This document shows, piece by piece, positions 25,803 through 36,119 of a stretch of DNA of 64,000 bases. How positions within the stretch are numbered: position 1 is the first letter of the stretch; the number at the start of each line of letters is the position of its first letter. Source of the DNA: an uncultured Saprospiraceae bacterium (GTDB lineage Bacteria; Bacteroidota; Bacteroidia; Chitinophagales; Saprospiraceae); assembly GCA_937918905.1 (NCBI GenBank), contig CAKZSH010000132.1:1-64000 (forward strand). The letters are read 5' to 3'. Below the pieces are notes generated by a model. That model was not told where the DNA came from and searched no databases. It saw nothing but the letters and a program-made list of their open reading frames with translations. The position numbers and the translations under genes are program-made.

Positions 25803-27683
25803 TCACTTCAAACTCGCCAAGTTCACCACAAAACTTTCAATGCCCTCTGCCTTTACTTTTTTATGCAGCGCCTTCGCTTTTGCCTTTGAAGTAAAAGATC
25901 CAACCACCATAAGATAAGCCGTTTTATTTCTATGCTTTGTGATCTGAACAATTACAGGTTCGCCAAAAAGGCGTTGTAATTTATGAGTTCGTTTCAATAC
26001 ATTGCCATACTGTCTAAACAATCCCACTTGTACACCATAACCTTTTGCACGTTGAGGTTTTGAAGTGAATCGGAACAAACCTGTTGTTTCATCTTTCTTA
26101 TCTTCTGGCAAATCAATCATTGGATTTTTTCTTCTCATCGCTTCTCTTACTGCTCGTTCAGCATTGACCCTTCCATTACCGAATCGTAAAGAGTAGCCAT
26201 CCTCATATTCATTTTTCCCTCCAATTTTATCTGCGGTAGTTTCTAAAATTTCTTTAACCTCCGCAGCAGTCAAACTAGAATTAGCTGACAGCATCAAAGC
26301 ACAAACTCCAGCAACCAATGGGCATGATGCAGAAGTCCCTTCAAAATGCTTATACAAACCAGGTGTTCCTCTTTCAATTCCATCTCTCCAAAATTTAAAT
26401 GAGTCTGGTTCGCCAGGTAATTTGGAACCGCCCAAATCCCAACTTGCCCTAGTCGTCACCAGAGGAAAATTTCCCCCAGGAGCACTTATTGAAATTCCAT
26501 ATCCTCTATTGGAAACATCAAAATGCTCATCAGCACTTGTGCTTCCTGCAACTGCAATGACATCAGGATGAGCAGCATAATGATTGATGTGTTCCGCATT
26601 TTCATTTCCTACCGAAAACAAAATCACACAACCTTTTCCTTTCCTTCCTTTCTTAGCAGCATTGGCAATAACGGCAATATGCTCTGCACTTAATTCATGC
26701 TCAGGCTCAATTGATCCCCAACTGCAACTGATCACATCCGCACCATTATCCATACAATGTTTTAGCACCCATTCCAGAGAATCTGCATTATGTGTACTTC
26801 CTTCGATGGGTAAAAATTTAGCGTTAGGAGCAACACCTATCATACCTGAACCGTCGGACTTTGCAATCGCCAACCCTGAACAACTTGTTCCATGAGTGTT
26901 CCAACCTTGCTCTGGTATTCTTTCAGAATTGTAAAGACTGAAAGGTGCTTCAATTTTATTTTTATAATCAGGATGATGCATGTCAAATCCTACATCAACT
27001 ATTGCTACTTTTATTTTTGAGGAACCTCGATTGCCCAATAATTTCCATGCAGCAGGTACACTCATATCCGAACCTCTAATAAATTTCCCTTTGGGATCTT
27101 TTGTATTTCCACCTTTATTTTTCAAATACCATTGATCCATGAATAAGGCATCAGCAGGTGCATCAATTTCCTCATGATAAGTAAGCGGTGAATCAAAAAA
27201 TGGAACAGCATGAGAAACCAAATCGGAATTTTTTAGCAGTTGAGTAGACTTCATTGGGTTCGGAGAATCTTTGGTAATACTTACGATCCAAAGGCTTGCA
27301 CTTCGTTTTTTATCTACTTTTATTTTGAATTTTTTAAGTAAAGCATTTCTACTTTTAATCGTTGTTTCAGGTTCAAAAGTAATTTGAATTTTACCAGTTG
27401 GAAGGATTGGTTTCGTTCCCCCATCTCTAAAGTAAACATGCGTACCGATTGCAACATCTTTATGTTTTCTAACTTTATCTAAAAAAGCATCTATCTTTTT
27501 CATTCCTCCTCCAACACTATAGACCCGAAATCCTCCCAACCATTGGTGGAGTAATTTTTTCTTTAATAAAATTTTAGGAATTTTTGCTTTGGAGGATTGG
27601 TCTTTTAATCGAACTCCAATGTGACGTGCACTCTTGCGCAGTTGGTAAGTACCTTTGCCAAGGTCAACTTTGACTTTACTCAT
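25803..27683 (-). CDS. Subtilisin-family (S8) serine protease with C-terminal SPOR domain
   Basis: The 626-residue protein has an N-terminal propeptide-like region (1-200), then the subtilase domain with catalytic Asp230 (AIVDVGFDM), His264 (NTHGTSCSG) and Ser453 (GTSASCP). The C-terminal 80 residues (GYGVQVGLFRQYGNVL ... ) match a SPOR peptidoglycan-binding repeat. No signal peptide is visible at the chosen ATG, and no upstream in-frame start is offered, so export is unclear; a SPOR domain normally works in the periplasm. A minus-strand -7 box (TATATTTG) lies at 27746-27753. The fusion suggests a protease targeted to septal or denuded glycan. Confidence 0.9.
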   Translation of the reverse strand: MSKVKVDLGKGTYQLRKSARHIGVRLKDQSSKAKIPKILLKKKLLHQWLGGFRVYSVGGGMKKIDAFLDKVRKHKDVAIGTHVYFRDGGTKPILPTGKIQITFEPETTIKSRNALLKKFKIKVDKKRSASLWIVSITKDSPNPMKSTQLLKNSDLVSHAVPFFDSPLTYHEEIDAPADALFMDQWYLKNKGGNTKDPKGKFIRGSDMSVPAAWKLLGNRGSSKIKVAIVDVGFDMHHPDYKNKIEAPFSLYNSERIPEQGWNTHGTSCSGLAIAKSDGSGMIGVAPNAKFLPIEGSTHNADSLEWVLKHCMDNGADVISCSWGSIEPEHELSAEHIAVIANAAKKGRKGKGCVILFSVGNENAEHINHYAAHPDVIAVAGSTSADEHFDVSNRGYGISISAPGGNFPLVTTRASWDLGGSKLPGEPDSFKFWRDGIERGTPGLYKHFEGTSASCPLVAGVCALMLSANSSLTAAEVKEILETTADKIGGKNEYEDGYSLRFGNGRVNAERAVREAMRRKNPMIDLPEDKKDETTGLFRFTSKPQRAKGYGVQVGLFRQYGNVLKRTHKLQRLFGEPVIVQITKHRNKTAYLMVVGSFTSKAKAKALHKKVKAEGIESFVVNLASLK

Positions 27684-27745
27684 GATTTGGTTTTTTGTGA
27701 AAAAATGTTTTCAAATACATTTATGATTGGGTCATAAACTTAACC

Positions 27746-27753
27746 AAATATAA
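27746..27753 (-). promoter_or_regulatory. -7 box upstream of the S8 protease (TATATTTG)
   Basis: On the minus strand this matches TAnnTTTG and lies about 63 bases before the ATG. Confidence 0.45.
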
Positions 27754-27784
27754 ATAAAAACTGTGGGCTTTTAAAAGAATGGCA

Positions 27785-27890
27785 ATTGCGAAATGAAGTT
27801 TTGATTTATGAGCATATCAATAGGAGTAAGAGTTTGAATACTTGTTGATAGAATTCAGATCTTGACTTTTCAAGTCAAACCCTGAACTAC
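27785..27890. repeat. Degenerate family B element, copy B3
   Basis: The words GATTTATGAGCATATC and TTGACTTTTCAAGTCAAACC correspond to inner words of B1 and B2 (ACTTATAAGAACATC, GACTTTTTAAGTCAGACC), but the outer CACGAGTCAAGG arms are eroded. It lies between the S8 gene and the kelch lipoprotein gene. Confidence 0.6.
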
Positions 27891-27914
27891 TCAAATATCT
27901 TTGATTATGAAGAG

Positions 27915-29141
27915 TTAGAATTCATATTCATAAAAATGATCCGTTGGCTGATAGTTATTATTTAGACCTCCTCCAAAATATAATGAGTTATTCAAAACAA
28001 ATGCATAAAGATTAAATTTAGGAGTAATCGGAAAATCAGCTACTTTTTCCCATGAGTCATCCGTTGGATTATATTTCCATAGATCAGAAAAAAATGTTTG
28101 TATACCTGTGGTTGAATCATAACCTATTCCAAATCCAAAATATCCATCTCCATCATAAGTAAAACTAATTCCATCCCTACGCCCCACGCCTGGAAAATCA
28201 TTTTTTTGAGTCCAAGAATTATTTATAACATCATATTCCCAAATATCATTGTGATCTCCAAAACTATTAAAACCAGCATCATTTCCCATTCCAATGTATA
28301 ATTTATCCCCAAGAAGAAAATGAAACATTCCTGTATTTCCTGAACATTCATAATTACCTATCGTACTCCAGCTTTGAGAGGCAATATCATATTTCCTTAT
28401 TTTTTTATCATCAGTATTCATACTAAATGATTCCTTACCGATTATGTATGGAATATCGTTATGGACAAATGCAACAGCACCACTAATGCCTGCTCCTACA
28501 TTAGGCAAGGTGGATTCGAAATTAAAAATTTGATCTTGAAAATTGAAGCTATAAAAATTATTATCACTTCCTTGACCTAAACCAATGTAGGCATTATCTC
28601 CTGAAACAAAACTGACTGCGCTTGAAAAATTCTCAGGTAATTCTTGACTAACAATTGCCCATGCTTTAGTCGCTGGATCAAATTCCCATAAGTCTCTCAT
28701 TGGAGAATAAACAGGACTATATTGAACTCCTCCTCCTGCATATCCTTTGCCATCATGAGTAAAAGAAAAGGCCTCTACCCTTTCCCCCAATGGCGGTCTG
28801 TCTAAACGAGTCAAATTTTGCGGAAACACTTGACCGATAGCAACAACTAAAGTAAAATCATCTGAGTTAATTCCATCACTTGCGGTAAGTGTAACATTAT
28901 AATTACCAACCGCAAAATAGGAATGTACAGGATCTTTTTCTGTAGAGGTATTGCCATCGCCAAAGTCCCATAAGTAGGAAGTAGCATTAAAAGATTTATT
29001 TCTAAACGTCACATCTCCAAACTCAATGATAAGTGTTGAAAAATTAGCACTTGGTCTTATTTCTATTTCCTTTTTTTTGCAAGAAAAAAACATTAAAAAA
29101 ATGGAAAGGAAAATACATTTTAAAAATAGTATAGATTTCAT
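27915..29141 (-). CDS. PKD-kelch lipoprotein
   Basis: The 408-residue protein has a signal peptide with lipobox FFSC at about residue 21, then a PKD domain (about 30-105, with YLWDFGDGNTS), then kelch-type repeats (about 115-400) with recurring YIGLG and GYFGFG/W-containing strands (DLWEFDPATKAW, DIWEYDVINNSW, DLWKYNPTDDSW). The repeats should form a beta-propeller. It is anchored by lipid on the periplasmic or outer surface. There is no T9SS tail, unlike the related kelch protein at 32784. It probably binds a carbohydrate or protein ligand; the ligand is unknown. Confidence 0.87.
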   Translation of the reverse strand: MKSILFLKCIFLSIFLMFFSCKKKEIEIRPSANFSTLIIEFGDVTFRNKSFNATSYLWDFGDGNTSTEKDPVHSYFAVGNYNVTLTASDGINSDDFTLVVAIGQVFPQNLTRLDRPPLGERVEAFSFTHDGKGYAGGGVQYSPVYSPMRDLWEFDPATKAWAIVSQELPENFSSAVSFVSGDNAYIGLGQGSDNNFYSFNFQDQIFNFESTLPNVGAGISGAVAFVHNDIPYIIGKESFSMNTDDKKIRKYDIASQSWSTIGNYECSGNTGMFHFLLGDKLYIGMGNDAGFNSFGDHNDIWEYDVINNSWTQKNDFPGVGRRDGISFTYDGDGYFGFGIGYDSTTGIQTFFSDLWKYNPTDDSWEKVADFPITPKFNLYAFVLNNSLYFGGGLNNNYQPTDHFYEYEF

Positions 29142-29228
29142 TTTATCTTCTTTTTAATATAGACGTAAGAATTGAAGGAATGGATTGGTTGGATGGATGG
29201 AATTTTGAATTTTGAATTATCCCTCCTC

Positions 29229-29990
29229 TCACAACTCTTTAATTTTAATATTTCTAAACTTAACTATTCCAATATCCTGTTGCAACCCAATATGTCCATA
29301 ATTCGTTTTTCCAAACATAGGAAAATTTCGAAACTTACTATTAGGAACTAAACTATCCCAAGGTTCGCTGCCTATTTGATATTCCAAATAAAGTTGATCA
29401 TTGAGCCAATGTTCCACATAATCATTTAAAATAACAATACGTGCACGATTCCATGAATGAAGAGAAATGTTTGCATTAGTTGTTTGAGAAAAAAGATCAT
29501 AGACATCTGAAGTGGAATGCTTTTCAATGGAAATGTCTCCCGCTTTTGAAATCATTTGTGGATGTATTAACTCATATTCGATTCCACTACTCCATATAGC
29601 AGTATCTTTTAATTCTTTTACTTTATAAAAAATACCGCTGTTTGTATTTTGACTTAATTTGAATTCTAATTTCAAATCGAAATTGACAAATTTATTTTTT
29701 GAAATAATTGCCCCTCCAGACTCTCCTACCAAATTCTTTTCTACATCAATATACCAACCTTGATGTGGAATCTGGGTTTGATTATAACCTCTCCAATTCC
29801 GTAAAGATTTTCCATCAAAAAGTAATTCCCATCCAGCTCCAACCTCCTCTTCAGTTAAAGTATTAGGCATAATTGAAGATTTCTCTTTTTTCTTCTTGTT
29901 TTTAATTTCATTAGAAGTATCATTACAACCTTGAGCAAAACTCACAATTAGAAATATATAAACGAACATTAATTTTTGGGAAAATTTCAT
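29229..29990 (-). CDS. DUF1080 lipoprotein (3-keto-disaccharide hydrolase-like)
   Basis: The 253-residue protein has a signal with lipobox FAQGC (about residue 22), then a Lys-rich linker (KNKKKKEKSS) and a DUF1080 concanavalin-like domain (GWELLFDGKSLRNWRGY to the end, with NTNSGIFYKVKE). DUF1080 proteins act on or bind sugars, and some cleave 3-keto-glycosides. The Trp and Asp pattern WELLFDGKSL and NSGIFY is diagnostic. It is exported and lipid-anchored. It is followed 87 bases downstream by the PKD-kelch lipoprotein on the same strand, so both could be expressed together. Confidence 0.88.
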   Translation of the reverse strand: MKFSQKLMFVYIFLIVSFAQGCNDTSNEIKNKKKKEKSSIMPNTLTEEEVGAGWELLFDGKSLRNWRGYNQTQIPHQGWYIDVEKNLVGESGGAIISKNKFVNFDLKLEFKLSQNTNSGIFYKVKELKDTAIWSSGIEYELIHPQMISKAGDISIEKHSTSDVYDLFSQTTNANISLHSWNRARIVILNDYVEHWLNDQLYLEYQIGSEPWDSLVPNSKFRNFPMFGKTNYGHIGLQQDIGIVKFRNIKIKEL

Positions 29991-30040
29991 CTTAAATTTT
30001 TATTAAATGAAAGGTAGTAAATTCAATCAAGTCTTCAAAA

Positions 30041-30167
30041 AATTGGGTTAAATGTGTTGATGTGTATGAGTGTATAGGTGCATATGTTTCGATATTATTT
30101 AGAATCAAAAGTATTCGACAACCCGTAGACCTATACACTCATACACATCAACACATTTAACCCAATT
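30041..30167. repeat. Perfect 38-bp inverted repeat upstream of groES
   Basis: The arms at 30041-30078 and 30130-30167 (AATTGGGTTAAATGTGTTGA onwards) are exact complements, with a 51-base centre. Each arm has GTGT/GTAT words repeated. It lies between the divergent DUF1080 gene and the groESL promoter region. Confidence 0.95.
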
Positions 30168-30192
30168 TTCCTCTTATTTCCATAAAAAAAAT

Positions 30193-30200
30193 TACCTTTG
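30193..30200 (+). promoter_or_regulatory. -7 box in groES leader (TACCTTTG)
   Basis: TACCTTTG fits TAnnTTTG and lies 210 bases before groES. A weaker candidate (TTTTGG plus AATCTTTG at about 30226-30254) is nearer. No CIRCE operator is visible. Confidence 0.4.
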
Positions 30201-30410
30201 CGTGCCTTTTCGTCAGTTGATTTCTTTTGGAAATATTAGATAAGAAATCTTTGGCATGTGATTTCTGCAATTTTGTCATAAAATATGAAATGGTATAAAT
30301 CATGATAAAGTGTAAAATGTCAAAGGGAATTAAAATGTGAAGAGAAAACAACCATAAATTCCCATTTATTATAATTTTTTAACTCATTCAATAAAAAAAT
30401 TGATTTTCGT

Positions 30411-30674
30411 ATGAAGCCAATTAATGACAGAGTAGTAGTTCAACCTGCTCCTGCAGAAGAAGTTACTTCTGGAGGAATCATAGTTCCTGATACTGCTAAA
30501 GAAAAACCTCAAAGAGGAAAAATCATTGCTGTAGGTCCTGGGAAAGATGGCAATAAATTAACTGTAAAAAAAGGTGATGTAGTATTGTACGGAAAATATG
30601 CCGGACAAGAAATCAACCACAAAGGAAAAGATTATTTGATTATGAGAGAGGATGATATTTTAGTTATCCTTTAA
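30411..30674 (+). CDS. groES: Co-chaperonin GroES
   Basis: This 87-residue protein is the GroEL co-chaperonin. It starts with [17 protein letters not shown] and has the mobile loop around [18 protein letters not shown], followed by the roof motif and the [11 protein letters not shown] strand. Its length is slightly shorter than the usual 90-97. It lies 126 bases upstream of groL, a typical operon order. No heat-shock CIRCE element is seen upstream, as is usual for Bacteroidota. Confidence 0.98.
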   Translation: MKPINDRVVVQPAPAEEVTSGGIIVPDTAKEKPQRGKIIAVGPGKDGNKLTVKKGDVVLYGKYAGQEINHKGKDYLIMREDDILVIL

Positions 30675-30692
30675 TTAACAGGAAGCTGTTAA

Positions 30693-32441
<1,749 letters not shown>

Positions 32442-32514
32442 TTAAAAATGAATAATTAAGAATGAATAATTTACTCGACTTTTGAGTCTTTAATTCTTGC
32501 TTAATTTTTTTGAT

Positions 32515-32556
32515 AAAAAAACCTTTCTACTCTTAATTGAGTAGAAAGGTTTTTTA
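32515..32556 (+). terminator. Intrinsic terminator of groESL
   Basis: ACCTTTCTACTC / GAGTAGAAAGGT is a perfect 12-bp stem with a 6-base loop and a T6 tail; it lies about 75 bases after the groL stop. Confidence 0.92.
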
Positions 32557-32637
32557 TTGTTTTTTATTTCGAAGATTGGTTAGTTAATTCGTTAATTAAT
32601 AAAAATTCTTGAGACTCGAATTCGGATTCACGTTCAC

Positions 32638-32760
32638 AATTTGGGGGTGTTTATTTAACGGTGTCTATTAATTTTCTTCTTAGCCGTTGGATGTAAATCC
32701 GACGGCTAAGAAGAACAAGCTCAAAGACACACATTCATGAACACTCCCCCTAATTTACTA
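32638..32760. repeat. Family A palindromic element, copy A4 (compact)
   Basis: The left arm from GGGGGTGTTTATTTAACGG through CTTCTTAGCCGT is a 47-base exact reverse-complement match to the right flank of A1. The centre is reduced to GGATGTAAATCC between TTAGCCGT and ACGGCTAA, so the AT-rich loop with GAGAGAG is deleted. The right arm (GAAGAACAAGCTC...ACACTCCCCC) is diverged but keeps the C-rich end. Confidence 0.9.
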
Positions 32761-32783
32761 ATCAACTACTTAACCAATCACCT

Positions 32784-33998
32784 CTATTCTTTTACAATCT
32801 TTTGTGAAAGAACTTCATGCTCTGTTTCTACTTTTACAAAATAAACACCAAGTGGTAGCTCTTGAACATTCAAGGTAACTGTATTGTTATTTATTCCATT
32901 TTTCTCTAAAACCAATTGACCGCTTACGTTGATTAAAGAAATATTTTTGATAAACGTTTCTTCTAATTTAATATTCAATATATCGCTAGTTGGATTAGGA
33001 GAAATAAATAATTCACTATTGGTAATATCTTTTGTAGAAGTAGGTGGTGTGTCATCTAATAAATACCTCCACACAGTCAAATCTGCAACCAACGATTGTG
33101 TAAGTCCTGTCATAAAATAAACATAATCATCTATAACAAAAGAGGTAGGAGCCCATCGAGAAGTTCCAGGATGAGGAGGAAGTTCAGTCCAACTATTCAC
33201 CTGAGGATCGTATTCCCAAAACTCCCCAGTATTCATAAAGGAGTGATTGTCTCCATCTCCACTTAAAACATATCCTTTTCCTCCATAACTAAATTGAGTC
33301 CCAGCTACTCGACCTTCGGCTGGTAAATCAGCCATTGGAATCCAAAAATTTGCTATTGGATCGTATCGATACCAATCATTAAAAATATTTAAACCTGGAT
33401 TACTATTCCCATGTCCTAATCCAGCATAAACAAAATCACCTACTGCAAACTGATAAGGATGATGTCTCACCTCGCCAGGAAAATCTGCTCTTTGTTCCCA
33501 TGTATCAGTAGCAATATCGTACGCCCACCAATCATTTAGATTTCCATTATCACTTCCCCCCATTCCTACAAATATTTTTCCTTCACGAGCAACAAAAGCT
33601 GGATGAAATCTAGGTGTACAAGGACAACTCGCTAATTCAGTCCATGTCCCTGTGTCAGGATCAAAAACCCAAAGATCATCAAGAACCATATTGTTAGGGG
33701 AAACTCCAAAACCAATATAGGCTTTACCATCATAAGTATCACCTATTGAAAAACCACGTCCAGGGCCAGGGAAATCATCTAGTTGAGTCCACGTATCTGA
33801 TAAAGGATCATAGGAGTAAAACTGATCTGAAGCAACACCTTGTACAGTTCCTGCTACTGAATAACCTATTCCATTAAGTGAAAATCCAATACTATGATCA
33901 CTTCTAAATGGGGAATCACTTACAGCTTCCCATGTTTGAGCATTAATAATATTAAAACATGCAATTACAAAACCTAGAATTAGTAAATTTTTTTTCAT
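32784..33998 (-). CDS. Kelch beta-propeller protein with T9SS sorting tail
   Basis: The 404-residue protein has a signal peptide (MKKNLLILGFVIACFNIINAQ) and about six kelch-type repeats (about 25-315), each with the pattern W-x-x-D-P or YDP (FYSYDPLSDTWTQL, LWVFDPDTGTWTEL, WWAYDIATDTWEQR, WYRYDPIANFWIPM, FWEYDPQVNSWTEL). The C-terminus (LFISPNPTSDILNIKL to QKIVKE) is a type A T9SS domain. It would be exported to the cell surface as a propeller. It resembles the PKD-kelch lipoprotein at 27915 but has a different anchoring mode. The ligand is unknown. Confidence 0.88.
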   Translation of the reverse strand: MKKNLLILGFVIACFNIINAQTWEAVSDSPFRSDHSIGFSLNGIGYSVAGTVQGVASDQFYSYDPLSDTWTQLDDFPGPGRGFSIGDTYDGKAYIGFGVSPNNMVLDDLWVFDPDTGTWTELASCPCTPRFHPAFVAREGKIFVGMGGSDNGNLNDWWAYDIATDTWEQRADFPGEVRHHPYQFAVGDFVYAGLGHGNSNPGLNIFNDWYRYDPIANFWIPMADLPAEGRVAGTQFSYGGKGYVLSGDGDNHSFMNTGEFWEYDPQVNSWTELPPHPGTSRWAPTSFVIDDYVYFMTGLTQSLVADLTVWRYLLDDTPPTSTKDITNSELFISPNPTSDILNIKLEETFIKNISLINVSGQLVLEKNGINNNTVTLNVQELPLGVYFVKVETEHEVLSQKIVKE

Positions 33999-34532
33999 TG
34001 AATTTTTAGTTGATTGATTGAAAATGGATTTATATCAAACAAACTAAAGAAACTTATCTAACAATAGGAAAAGTTAAGAAGAGTAATAAAGGAATTTGGA
34101 AGGGAGAATACATTTTAACTAAGTATAATTTGAATTATATGGTTTTTTTATAAAACAATTTCTAAGTGAATTGACACACTAGGTACATTGACGAACTTAG
34201 AACCTGTTTAAACTTTTTTAATCGGGCTGCAAAAGCTATATTTTTCCATCACTCTGCGACTTTTTATCGAGCAATAGCTAAGGCGACTATTCCTCTCCAA
34301 AAACTCTTCGATTGATGAAAATTGTTGATTCACAATTCGTGTTTTGATTTTGATTGTCATTTTGATTTTGATTAAAAAGAGTTCACCTTATCTTGCTTTT
34401 GCATTAAAAAGTAGCGTTTACCTTTCCAATTCCTTTCAAAACCGTAATTTCCATTCCCTTTAATTTGGATTAGAATTTGATTTCATTATATTTAATTCTA
34501 CAACAATTTTCATATAATAAACCTAATTATCT
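33999..34532. other. 534-base gap with unexplained sequence
   Basis: It lies between divergent genes. There is no ORF of note. A GAACCTGTTTAAACTTTTT string at about 34200, followed by an atypically GC-richer tract to about 34310, may be a remnant of a mobile element. A tandem TTTTGATTTTGATTG word repeat lies at 34342-34374. Promoters for both flanking genes must also lie here, but I could not place them. Confidence 0.4.
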
Positions 34533-36101
34533 ATGCTGACTCCTTATACTGGAACATGGACTTTTGAAGAAGCAGCGCATCTATTGAGAAGAACCATTTA
34601 TGGCCCTAAAAAAGCTAGAATTTCACAAGCAGTAAATGATGGTCTAGATGCGACGGTAACTGCCTTACTTTCCGATCCTCCCCCTGTTGATCCACCTATT
34701 TATTATGATTTTGAAGACGACCCAGAAGCCACTATTGGTGAAACATGGGTAGATAAAGAGATTGATTGGGACGTTATGAATATCAACTTTATGCGTGCCA
34801 AGACCTTATGGGCTTGGTGGTTTATGCAAATGAATCGTAACGATCAAACTATAACTGAAAAGATGACAATGTTTTGGCATAATCATTTTGTTATTGCTGA
34901 AGCAGGACATGCTAATGCAAATTGGGCTTATCTCTCTTTGTTACGAGATTCTTGTCTTGGTGATTTTAAAGAATTAACGGAGAAAATTACCATTGATAAA
35001 TCTATGCTAGTTTATTTAAATGGTACTTCCAATTTTGCAGATGAACCTAATGAAAATTATGCAAGAGAATTGTTAGAATTATTTACTTTAGGCAAAGGAG
35101 ATCTTGTAGCAGATGGCGATTACACCACTTATACCGAACAAGATGTGGCAGCCATAGCCAGAGCATTAACAGGATGGTCTGCGTGGACTCCTACCAATGA
35201 TCCCTCAAAATATAATTCATGGGCACATGATACTGGTGACAAAGAATTATCTCATCGATTCAATGACCAAGTAATTACCAATAGTGGCCCTGATGAATAT
35301 TTAGATGTTATTGATAAAATTTTTGCGAAAGACGAAGTAGCATTTCACATTTGCCGAAGGCTATATATGTGGTTTGTACATTATGATATTAATGATACCA
35401 TTGAAACAGATATCATAGCTCCTATGGCTCAAATTCTTCTTGATAATAACTATGTGATTAAACCTGTAATGGAAGCCTTACTTAAAAGTGAGCATTTTTA
35501 TGATATGTCCAAAAGAGGTGCAATGATAAAAAACCCATTGGACTTTCATTTTTCAGGTTTCAATACTTTCGGAGTAGAACCTCCTATTGATATTTTAGAA
35601 GAGTACCGAATGTGGGTAGGGTTTTATTGGGAATTTGAAAAATTAGGAATGGCAATTTTTAAAGTTCCTGCGGTAGCTGGATGGCCTTCCTATCACCAAT
35701 CACCACAGTATTATAGAAGTTGGATTAATTCCGCAAGTTTAACTTTAAGACGTAATTTGTATGGTGCTGTCAATTGGTATATACGAACAATTACAGAGGA
35801 TACTTCAGAGCAAAAAGGATATGTATTTTTAGATTTTATCGCTACTCTTAATAATCCTTTGGATGTCAATGCAATGATTGATGAGATATGTCAAATCGTT
35901 TTTGCAAGACCTATGATTCAAGAACAGAAGGATTTTTTCAAGGAAGCCTTACTAGGCAATTTACCAGATTTTGAATGGAATGATGAATACTCCAATTATT
36001 TATCAAATCCTGACAACCCTGATGTTAAACAATCAGTTGAGAATAAGTTACGAGATATGATGTTGACCATGATGGGAGTCCCTGAATTTCATTTAAGCTA
36101 A
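34533..36101 (+). CDS. DUF1800-family protein
   Basis: The 522-residue protein matches DUF1800: an N-terminal AAHLLRRTIYGPKKA motif, TEKMTMFWHNHFVI, PNENYARELLELFTLG and DVAAIARALTGWS, in the family order. Such proteins are commonly paired with DUF1501 proteins in Bacteroidota and Planctomycetes, often thought to be exported. No signal peptide is visible here; the start at MLTPYTGTWTFEEA is well placed for the family. It is 18 bases upstream of the DUF1501 gene and so is likely co-transcribed. The biochemical role is unknown. Confidence 0.93.
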   Translation: MLTPYTGTWTFEEAAHLLRRTIYGPKKARISQAVNDGLDATVTALLSDPPPVDPPIYYDFEDDPEATIGETWVDKEIDWDVMNINFMRAKTLWAWWFMQMNRNDQTITEKMTMFWHNHFVIAEAGHANANWAYLSLLRDSCLGDFKELTEKITIDKSMLVYLNGTSNFADEPNENYARELLELFTLGKGDLVADGDYTTYTEQDVAAIARALTGWSAWTPTNDPSKYNSWAHDTGDKELSHRFNDQVITNSGPDEYLDVIDKIFAKDEVAFHICRRLYMWFVHYDINDTIETDIIAPMAQILLDNNYVIKPVMEALLKSEHFYDMSKRGAMIKNPLDFHFSGFNTFGVEPPIDILEEYRMWVGFYWEFEKLGMAIFKVPAVAGWPSYHQSPQYYRSWINSASLTLRRNLYGAVNWYIRTITEDTSEQKGYVFLDFIATLNNPLDVNAMIDEICQIVFARPMIQEQKDFFKEALLGNLPDFEWNDEYSNYLSNPDNPDVKQSVENKLRDMMLTMMGVPEFHLS

Positions 36102-36119
36102 TCTAAAAATCCTAAAACA

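Noticed and set aside
25609-25917. 102-aa plus-strand ORF in the track
   Set aside because: It runs through family A palindrome A3 and the 3' end of the S8 protease gene, and shows no domain.
30157-30351. 64-aa minus-strand ORF upstream of groES
   Set aside because: It overlaps the right arm of the 38-bp palindrome and the groES promoter region; no support for coding.
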